The notes under the pieces were generated by a model. That model searched no databases. It had not been told where the DNA came from and saw only the letters and a program-made list of their open reading frames with translations. The position numbers and the translations under genes were made by a program. A DNA stretch of 64,000 nucleotides, from the NCBI GenBank assembly GCA_947561585.1, contig CANNZV010000266.1, forward strand, positions 299,597 to 363,596. Reading direction: 5' to 3'. Source of the DNA: Caprella mutica. Lineage: Eukaryota > Arthropoda > Malacostraca > Amphipoda > Caprellidae. Of this stretch, positions 55,845 to 64,000 are shown piece by piece. How positions within the stretch are numbered: position 1 is the first letter of the stretch; the number at the start of each line of letters is the position of its first letter.

Positions 55845-56965
55845 GTGTCCGGAAAACTGCCAGTCGGAAAACTGCCGAAGCGGAAAACTGCCAGGCGGAA
55901 AACTGACAGTCACTTACTGAATTTAATGACTTTAGTCAGTAATAACATTTTGATTTATAAAAAAACGACGTTCGCTCTTAGTTAAAAGGAGTTATTGGAA
56001 AATTCTTTTTTACTAATACAAATCTTACAGTAAAAATCAAATACATGATATAAATTAAAAAATAAAACCTTTCATAGAAAATACTAAAAGAAGAAGAAAC
56101 AAAGAAATTATTGTACATATTAGGGACAGAGTACAATTTCTTTGTTTGCACAACTCATCTCTAAATTATCCTTTCATAACGGGTTTAGTGTCTAATTATT
56201 TCATTTTTGTTTATAATTTGATAATTGAACAAGCCTTCAAGCTTAATATTCGCTTGTACTCATTATAAAACAAATTCGATCGATTTTTGTGAAATATTTA
56301 GAATTTGCAACAAAACATCTATGTCTATGATTATCAAACTGATACTACGAACCTAATTCTCTGACAATTTCACTCGCTCGAATTGGATTGAGTATAAATT
56401 AATAATACTCTTACATATAAATGAAAATTGTAAAAATGAAGGTGTTGATGCTATGGAGAATAAAATTGTAAATATAATAAATATTGAACAAACATATAAT
56501 TAAGTGATTTAACATTCACTTAATTATAATATACAAGATATAAATTATAAATCTTACAAACATATAAAATCCTATATAGATATATAAATATATACATATT
56601 TTTAAAATGTACGTGATTTAACAAATAAGTTAAAAATGTTAATTATAATTTCTTTGTGTGTAATTAATTTGGTTTACTGTGTGTTTAATAAAGTAGCTCT
56701 GTTGAAATACTATTTTCCATTGAATAATAAGTAATCCAATAATCTATATACTTTAGTTATAACTGTAAAAAATGAATGTCTCTTTAATCACTTGAAGAAT
56801 TGCGAACGATGTTTTTTATGAATTGAAATGTTCTTAGAATGTGTTTATCAAAAGTAAAAAATATATAAATTGCCAATAAGTGACTGTCAGTTTTCCGCTT
56901 AGCAGTTTTCCGCCTGGCAGTTTTCGGCTTCGGCAGTTTTCCGCCTGGCAGTTTTCCGTGTACCA
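55845..56965. mobile_element. Non-autonomous tandem-array-end element, GGAAAACTGCC type
   Basis: 1121 bp between copies of CCTAGCGCG. The ends are inverted arrays of CGGAAAACTGCCAGG (55850-55908; inverted at 56885-56960). Just inside, the arms remain similar (TCACTTACT, ACGTTCGC / GCGAACGAT, AGTTAAA), giving roughly 130-bp terminal repeats. The interior is AT-rich without a frame. Confidence 0.87.
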
Positions 56966-56974
56966 CCTAGCGCG
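56966..56974. repeat. 9-bp target site duplication, right
   Basis: CCTAGCGCG, identical to 55836-55844. Confidence 0.85.
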
Positions 56975-57284
56975 TTGCCTAACTGCGGATACGCGGCCCT
57001 TATCCAAAACTGCTTATTATAGAAATATAATATTACAGTCGTGCACGGCTAGGGACCTTTTGAATATAAATTTCACTTTTGAATATAAATTTCATAAAAT
57101 CTATATTTTTATCATTTTGCGAGCGTTATTTATGGGTCTTACTTTTTACTAATAACACGAAATAGAAATGTTAATCGAACAAAAGATAAACACTGAATAA
57201 AGGAATATTGGTAAGAAATTCAATTTGCGTAAGCTAACGAAATCAGTTGCCTGTCATTTTTCTATTATATGTAGCACACACCCC

Positions 57285-57478
57285 AGGTAGCAATGTTTCT
57301 TGAGCCAATATTGGACAACATTAGCACTACATTGGCAATATTGGGAGAACATTAGGACAACATTAGCAATATTGGGACAACATTAGGACAACATTAGCAA
57401 TATTGGGACAACATTAGGACAACATTAGCAATATTGGGACAACATTGGGACAACATTAGCCCGATAATCATTGCTACC
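57285..57478. mobile_element. Small inverted-repeat element, CCAGGTAGCAATG ends
   Basis: Ends CCAGGTAGCAATG and CATTGCTACCCGG. The interior is mainly tandem copies of ATTGGGACAACATTAG and GACAACATTAGCA. Confidence 0.65.
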
Positions 57479-57507
57479 CGGGACTCATTCTCTCGTAATT
57501 TCGTCAA

Positions 57508-58452
57508 GTTACTAACGTGTAATCAGTTTCTGGACACTTTACTAACGTGTAATCAGTTACTGGACACGTTATAAACGTGTAATCAGTTACTGGACATGTT
57601 ACTAACGTGTAATCAGTTACTGGACACGTTATTAACGTGTAATCAGTTACTGGACACGTTACTAACGTGTAATCAGTTACTTGACACGTTACTAACGTGT
57701 AATCAGTTACTGGACACGTTACTAACGTGTAATCAGTCACTGGACACGGTACTAACGTGTAATCAGTCACTGGACACGTTACTAACGTGTAATCAGTTAC
57801 TGGACACGTTACTAACGTGTAATCAGCTACTGGACACGTTACTAACGTGTAATCAGTTACTGGACACGTTACTAACGTGTAATCAGTTACTGACACGTTA
57901 CTAACGTGTAATCAGTTGCTGGACACGTTACTAACGTGTAATCAGTTACTGACACTTTACTAACGTGTAATCAGTTACTGGACACGTTACTAACGTGTAA
58001 TCAGTTACTGACACGTTACTAACGTGTAATCAGTTACTGGACACGTTACTAACGTGTAATCAGTTACTGACACGTTACTAACGTGTAATCAGTTGCTGGA
58101 CACGTTACTAACGTGTAATCAGTTACTGACACGTTACTAACGTGTAATCAGTTACTGGACACGTTACTAACGTGTATTCAGTTACTGACACGTTACTAAC
58201 GTGTAATCAGTTGCTGGACACGTTACTAACGTGTAATCAGTTACTGGACACGTTACTAACGTGTAATCAGTTGCTGGACACGTTACTAACGTGTAATCAG
58301 TTACTGGACACGTTACTAACGTGTAATCAGTTACTGGACACGTTACTAACGTGTAATCAGTTACTGACACGTTACTAACGTGTAATCAGTTACTGGACAC
58401 GTTACTAACGTGTAATCAGTTACTGGACACGTTACTAACGTGTAATCATTGT
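57508..58452. repeat. 29/30-bp tandem array with a hairpin in every unit
   Basis: About 31 copies of ACGTGTAATCAGTTACTGGA plus CACGTTACTA, with a 29-bp form lacking one G. Each junction contains ACACGTTACTAACGTGT, a perfect 8-bp inverted repeat around one base. In the middle, 30- and 29-bp forms alternate regularly. Confidence 0.95.
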
Positions 58453-58455
58453 GTA

Positions 58456-58857
58456 GAATAAGTTCCGAGTTATCGGAGGGTTCCAAATTTTCGATCATAT
58501 AAGAAATAAATATCCGTATACTGATTAAAATATTGGTTAAACTCCTGAGTTATGATTTTTTTGCTATGAAGCACTCGAGTAATGAAGGACCTGAGTTATG
58601 AAATATTTTCTATGTTTAAATTACAGAAAACGATATACGCCATGAATTTCGTACTATATAGTTATCCCTCAAAGACCATATATAAATATAGTTTCCTCCA
58701 AGATTTTGATCATAGAAAACTATTAGTGTTCCTGAGATATGAAGTGGCTCTGAGTTACGAAGAAACCAGTACTTCAAAACACGATAGTTTCACTGTATTA
58801 TTTATTTCTTCTTATATGTGGATTGTGGAACCATCCTATAACTCGGATCTCACCCTA
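58456..58857. mobile_element. Hairpin MITE, TTATCGG family, expanded interior
   Basis: Left AAGTTCCGAGTTATCGGAGG, right GGAACCATCCTATAACTCGG. The interior is about 300 bp, longer than in other copies, and holds recurring CTGAGTTATGAA-like blocks. It starts within 10 bp of the end of the 30-bp array. Confidence 0.7.
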
Positions 58858-59148
58858 AATGATTTATCAGCCCATCAAACACATTCAACACTACTCTGTG
58901 CCTCTCAGCACGTCAGTTACCCTCATTGTCATCTCAAGAAATAGAATATTATCACCTGATTTCATTGAGAATAAGTCATCATTCCCATAAATATTGGATG
59001 TGATTATATTAATTAAATACAATGAAACTCTAACTATTATACAATATTGAATAATGAATATATTTATCTAATGTTTTGAGCCTATTTACTCTTTAGAAAG
59101 CTACAAAAGGAAATTAAGATAACGAGGAAGTTACATCTTTGGTCATAT

Positions 59149-59157
59149 AAGAAAAAA
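59149..59157. repeat. 9-bp target site duplication, left
   Basis: AAGAAAAAA, repeated at 59799-59807. Low complexity weakens it, but the length equals that at the other three elements. Confidence 0.65.
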
Positions 59158-59798
59158 GGTTGCCTGACACTTGGCTTAATGACACTTGGTCGAATGACAT
59201 TTGGTCGAATGACATTTGGCCGAATGACATTTGGTCGAATGACATTTGGTCGAATGACATTTGGCCGAATGACATTTGGTCGAATGACATTTGGTCGAAT
59301 GACATTTGGTCGAATGAAATTTGGTCAATAGACATTTGGCCGATTTTTATTTTGAAAACTAAAAATGGATAGTACCTAATACTACTTAATAAAATAAAAA
59401 TGATAACTTTACACAATATATCATGTGATATAAAGTAGTTATATTATATAAAAACTTGATCTAAAATATAATAACCAATGATAGCAAGTTGAAAAATATG
59501 AAGAGATGATTTTTTCAATCTCTTATTCTTACGATGAAATCCATAATTAAGGGAAATAATTCAAATTGTTCAGCAATGTGTGCTTGCAGTTCGTGATATG
59601 GATACACATTATGTACATATTGAAATTCATTTTCCTTTTTATGAAAAAACTTTCAATTCCATATAAATGAAAATATTAATTAAAATAAACGGAAGCTGCA
59701 GTTCGTTTCATGGATACAACTAAATAAAAGCCTTTCAGCCAAACGTCCGTGCGACCAAATTTACGCCAACTCTACTTTCGGCCAATTGTCCGCGCACG
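59158..59798. mobile_element. Non-autonomous tandem-array-end element, GGTCGAATGACATTT type
   Basis: 641 bp. The left array (59165-59345) has about 12 units of GGTCGAATGACATTT or GGCCGAATGACATTT. The right end (59730-59798) is a shorter, more diverged inverted array (GCGACCAAATTTACG, CGGCCAATTGTCCGCG). The interior is non-coding. Inserted in a hairpin MITE arm. Confidence 0.75.
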
Positions 59799-59905
59799 AA
59801 GAAAAAATTATATAGAAATTATATTCCATGATATTTGCATACCAGTTACAATAATAAAATTACATTTTTTATTTGATACTGACCGATAATTCGTAACTTC
59901 CCCTT

Positions 59906-60783
59906 TTCAATAATAAATTACTTTAATTGAAAAAAACTATTCTAATTATATCTGTATAACTATTGAAAAAATTATATGAATTGTGAATTAGGTTTGTGTA
60001 TTATAATTAGTTGCGACTGAGGTCATTTTGGCTTTAATTGTTTCCATGTAATTACTTTGATTTAAAAAAAATATATTTTATTGCATACGAAACATAAGGA
60101 GAATCAGATATGGTGGGGCATTCCCCCCCCCTTAATCTCCCATAACTTTTTCTCAGAGAGATAATCATTGGACAAACTTCTTTATAATAGGATATATTAT
60201 ATTGTCTTTTACTTTCATTGTTTATATTCCACTTAAGCAATTCTCCATGAAATGAAAAAATGGAAAATAAAGGAAGGAACAATACTTCAAAATGTGTGAA
60301 TCGAATAAAAAAATTAAAACAGAATCTAAAAAAATCGCTACTTCTTTTTTATTAATTTCTTCCAGTTGAAACTAAGTTTTATTTAGAAAATAAAATCAAT
60401 AGAATAGTTAGGAATTATATCAGAGACTTCAACACTAATGAAGTAAGGGGAAAAAAGTCAATTATCTTAATTAGATTTCACTGTACGTCAGAAAACATTT
60501 TCTGAAATTGTTGCCATCATTGTTCTTATTTAGCAAACACAGAAAAAACATTTTATGATTTCTAAGACTTGATGATAACACAAAATTTCCCTCGAAATGA
60601 AACACAAAATGGAACAATTTAGTCATGAAACTTTACATGTATCTGACTATAATAGAATAAATAATAGATGGAGTAAAAATAAAAGACGGAAAAAAATGAA
60701 TAAAATGGTGAAAATCAGGGACTCTTTGAATATTCGAGCAAACAATGAAAATACATAAGGAATGAAGTTATATAAGATCTTGT
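59906..60783. other. AT-rich intergenic stretch
   Basis: Nothing recognised. Confidence 0.4.
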
Positions 60784-60925
60784 AGGGTAAGTTCCGAGTT
60801 ATCGTCAGTTTCCCATTTTCGGTCATATAAAAAGAAGCCATTCAATAATTAAAACAACAAGCTAAATTATAATTATATTTTCTTATATGATCAAATATGT
60901 GAAACTGTCCGATAACTTGGAAGTT
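60784..60925. mobile_element. Hairpin MITE, TTATCGG family
   Basis: GGGTAAGTTCCGAGTTATCG at left; AAACTGTCCGATAACTTGGA at right. Confidence 0.75.
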
Positions 60926-61526
60926 AAACTAAATACATTAATTAATTATTCAATTTGTTTACAGTATAGCAACATCAGAATGTTAAATTTGAGACAAAGT
61001 ATTTTGACTAAATAATTCTATATGTTATTAGAAACGATTTGTAATCATTGACACTCAGTCAATTCACATTAATTGCTGTGTTAGACCTTGTGAGAGATCA
61101 CTCAATTAGAGTACATCTTTTGAAACAATTTGAAGGCAATTAATTGAATGAAAAGGACTGGAGAGCTGATATTGTAATTAGTTCTGGAGATTTTTACTCA
61201 CTTCAAACTCCTAACTTCAAATGTGGAAAACTGTCCGTCAACGACTGTGGAATTAATGAACAACACTTGGTTCACTCTTTTACAGAAGAAATGATTGCAT
61301 CACTGCATTTATTTTGCAATGATTCTTTAAAAATGAAGTAATGCAAAAATAGAGTCTGTTAATAAGCAATCATACGCATGAGCAGAAATACACTCCGCTT
61401 ATTTGGTTGCAATTGACTATACAAACAAATTTAACAGGAACCTCTTCATTAAAACTCTTATTACTGCTGTCCTAAAAAGTGAACATGAATTTTGGGTTGA
61501 CAGGACTATTAGGGTACGCCAAAAAG
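60926..61526. other. Intergenic, nothing recognised
   Basis: A short plus frame at 61144-61341 has no known motif. Confidence 0.35.
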
Positions 61527-61700
61527 CTACACGGAAAACTGCCAGGCGGAAAACTGCCATGCGGAAAACTGCCGAAGCAGAAAACTGCCAGGCGGAAAAC
61601 TGCCAGTCACTTACTGGCAAGTTAATGACTTTAGTGAATGTTAACATTTGAAATTATAAAATAAGCCGTTCGCCCTTCGTTAAAGGGATAGTAAAATCAA
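61527..61700. mobile_element. End fragment of a GGAAAACTGCC-type element
   Basis: An array of CGGAAAACTGCCAGG (61533-61612), then TCACTTACTGGCAAGTTAAT and GTTCGCCCTTCGTTAAAGG, matches the left end of 55845-56965. The opposite end with its inverted array is absent nearby. Confidence 0.7.
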
Positions 61701-62189
61701 AGTCAAACAATCGCCAAATTGGTTTTAAATCGATTCACAATATTTAATTATGTAATATTTGAATGCTCATTTATTTTTAAAATGTTCATATAAAAAGTAT
61801 ATAATAAAATTAGCGACACCTAGCGGAAGCATTTGCATTCATTAGTATGTACGTGAGTATGTTTGTTGTTTTCATATTAATTTATGTATGCAGTAATCAA
61901 CCTTTATTTGAGTAAAAATGGTGAAAAGATTCAAGCCAAGAAGTCATAGTTTTTTATAAAAAGCCATCTCTTCACTTGAGATAGAATCTAGATAGAAACT
62001 TATCTCAGTTGATTTGTTTATAAAATGGCGCCACTGATTGTGGCGCCATCTACTGTTAGCATCTGGTAAGAAATCAATTATATATAAAATGATATATTTC
62101 CATTATTAAATTTTATTGAACATTGCAATTTTATACGAATACTTTATTCCTACTAAGCAATCGTTTGGCATTAAAATTGTTAAAACAAA

Positions 62190-62345
62190 AAATGAATGAA
62201 CTGCCCCTTTAAAGAGTTAAAGGGACTTTCATTTTTACGATAATAAATATATTGATATTGAATTACTTAAAATTCACAGGAAAATAGTATTTCAACAAAG
62301 CTCCTTTATTAAACACACAGTAAACGAAATTTCGGTAGACAACGG
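62190..62345 (-). mobile_element. Inverted fragment of the same element family
   Basis: The complement of 62219-62328 (GTTTACTGTGTGTTTAATAA, AGCTTTGTTGAAATACTATT, then AAAGTCCCTTTAA) matches 56675-56790 in the element at 55845-56965. It is oriented opposite to the fragment at 61527. Confidence 0.6.
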
Positions 62346-62372
62346 AAGTTATAATTACCATTTTTAACTTTC

Positions 62373-62549
62373 ATCACTAGCGTCACAGTTCATCACTAGC
62401 GTCACAGTTCATCACTAGCGTCACAGTTCATCACTAGCGTCACAGTTCATCACTAGCGTCACAGTTCATCACTAGCGTCACAGTTCATCACTAGCGTCAC
62501 AGTTCATCACTAGCGTCACAGTTCATCACTAGCGTCACAGTTCATCAAT
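62373..62549 (-). repeat. 19-bp satellite array, about 9 copies
   Basis: Unit TCATCACTAGCGTCACAGT, the reverse complement of the 38226-39522 unit. The copies are nearly identical. Confidence 0.95.
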
Positions 62550-62765
62550 GTCATCATTCTTCAGATCACGTCTGGTAATATAAACTTTCACTCCGTAAAT
62601 TGACGCATAACAAACTCTGACGAAACAAACCGTCATTTGCTGATCAAAACATTCTCCTGCCTTCATTTCTTCAAGTTCCTTCTTTGCAAATGAAGGTCCG
62701 AGTACCTGCAGTTCCTAACTGAAAAAGTCACAAGAGTTATATCACCGTGTCGCAAAACTGACATG
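62550..62765 (-). repeat. Module adjoining the 19-bp satellite, copy 2
   Basis: Reverse complement of 38018-38225 with few differences. A small divergent insert-like block (GAAAAAGTCACAAGAG) replaces CGGGAACAG. Similarity stops at the outer end of the module and at the far end of the array. Confidence 0.85.
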
Positions 62766-63500
62766 TTCAACAGGATAAAAATAGACTTTAATATTTCCTC
62801 TGTTTTACAGCCTTGAACTTTTTCAATATTCAAATTGGAAACTTCCTAAAGATTTTAGAGGAAGCGAAGATTTATAAAAAAATCTATTGAGATGATCAGA
62901 GCTTCTGACTACAATATAATTCAGAGACTACCTAAACGTCAGGAGATTGATATATCGAATAATGCACAGCCATAGTTTATAGAAACTTAATGTATAATTT
63001 AGTAACAAGAGTGCATCGTTATATTTAATCCATTTCTTCGAATTCTAAAATCATTGTAAAAACAGCAACAAGAATACCAATTATATATTCAAGTAGCCAT
63101 AAAAGCTGATCTGCATTGAAAATTTATTTGAAATATCTAGAAATAAATTTCATCATGAATATCACAAAAAGATATACATAGTTTGCGGAGGTGTATAACA
63201 TATTGTATTTGTAAAACTTACCATTGGAGAAAGAATATTATGACAGTGATAGAACGGAACCAGTTTATCTGTTCGAAAATCAAAACACGAAATCAAATAA
63301 TCATCACGATTAGCTAATTGATAACTCCTGTACTAACCTCTATATCTATAATAAAGTTCCATTTCTTAATATACAAATGGATATCCAATTGGATTCTCAC
63401 TTAGATGTCAATAATATCATTATCATTAATGTACTTTCGTTGTTATCTTTCGAAGTTTCGTTACCCTAAAAGCATTATGAGGTGTTATGAAGTCGTGTGA
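62766..63500. other. AT-rich intergenic stretch
   Basis: Nothing recognised. Confidence 0.4.
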
Positions 63501-63667
63501 ATTTCTAAATTAGTTATTTAAAAAGTTTTCACCATCAGAATGCAGCTGTAGGGTGTTTGACTCCAGTTTGACTGAAAAGACAATGAGTTCAAAGATACAG
63601 TGACTGAAAAACACCTCACGAAATTGAAATAATGAACAGAAATAAGAGACTAGAATAATTGTGTTAC

Positions 63668-63910
63668 CTTGGTAAAGAATATTACTAATGGAGTTGGTGG
63701 TTATTCCATTGAATCCCTTCGTACCGTATGTGTACCACTCAGTAGTGAATGAGTTACTGTTCAAAGATGGAAAGTACTTTATCCTCATTTGGGACATTCT
63801 TTGAATAGCTTTCCAATCCTACGTCTCATCAAGTAATCTTCAACTGACGTCAGATACCAACGCATCCAATTAGCAGTCATTGAAAGAATAAAACTTCTCA
63901 TTTTAAATAG
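63668..63910 (-). CDS. Possible exon(s) of an unidentified gene, perhaps an ABCA-type transporter
   Basis: Minus strand. A frame at about 63898-63785 reads ANWMRWYLTSVEDYLMRRRI and GKLFKECPK, then stops. The next frame reads RIKYFPSLNSNSFTTEWYTY followed by GTKGFNGITTNSISNILYQ and ends at a strong donor, CCAAG|GTAAC (63668). The pattern (LTSxxxY..RR, then a W...KGF...TN...N.L block) loosely recalls the extracellular region of ABCA transporters. The frame change suggests a frameshift, a pseudogene or a missed intron. Weak. Confidence 0.22.
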
Positions 63911-64000
63911 TCAAAGTTTCAATTGAGACAGACTCGCTATTTGCTCTTTGTTACGGCTTTCCAGATGCTCCTCTAAAAACTAAGAAAAGAGGTCCAAAGA

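Larger units (their letters stand above)
59125..59905. mobile_element. Hairpin MITE, TTATCGG family, split by an insertion
   Basis: Left remainder TTGGTCATATAAGAAAAAA; right remainder ACTGACCGATAATTCGTAAC then TTCCCC. Taking out 59158-59798 and one duplication copy leaves a normal-sized copy. Confidence 0.55.

Noticed and set aside
57504..58378. Frames with TDYTLVTCPV or LLTCNQLLD repeats
   Set aside because: By-products of the 30-bp array on both strands.
58582..58944. 120-codon frame
   Set aside because: Mostly the interior of a hairpin MITE and its flank; composition and motifs give no support.

Overview
This is nuclear DNA from an animal, most likely an insect. It is AT-rich, and its one well-supported protein gene is split by GT-AG introns and belongs to the metazoan Rubicon family. 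The rest is dense with Mutator-like, mariner-like and Penelope-like elements, hairpin MITEs and minisatellites. A hemipteran host is a guess from the overall style of the repeats; nothing diagnostic is present.

Layout. 1-6 kb holds a tandem-array transposon end, inverted-repeat elements (including a TTAA-flanked MITE) and copies of a dispersed repeat carrying a possible chemoreceptor exon. 6.07-13.5 kb, minus strand, holds a nine-exon Rubicon homologue whose splice phases all agree (717 codons plus stop). Its stop codon lies inside one 31-bp minisatellite, and the donor site of its last intron is the end unit of a second, unrelated 31-bp minisatellite. 14-20 kb is a nest of small inverted-repeat elements that repeatedly show CCAGTCTG/CAGACTGG ends, with a 24-bp assembly gap. 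20.9-26.7 kb is a layered nest: a Penelope-like retroelement (reverse transcriptase plus GIY-YIG) inside a Mutator-like DNA transposon, which itself sits in a mariner-type transposase relic.

28-64 kb has no confident gene. It consists of minisatellites with periods of 10-45 bp, at least six more copies of one hairpin MITE family, three further elements with terminal arrays and 9-bp target duplications, and a 19-bp satellite that occurs twice in inverted orientation next to the same roughly 200-bp module (38.0-39.5 and 62.4-62.76 kb). A possible exon of an unidentified gene lies near the right edge.

How it fits together. The only cellular function I can assign is Rubicon, a regulator of autophagy and endosome maturation. 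The most interesting biology is in the repeats. Several unrelated-looking DNA elements end in inverted arrays of about 15-bp tandem repeats and make 9-bp target duplications. One of them carries a Mutator-type transposase fragment, which suggests that all are Mutator-like elements whose ends have become minisatellites. Almost all long open frames in this window are by-products of tandem repeats and were not annotated as genes.
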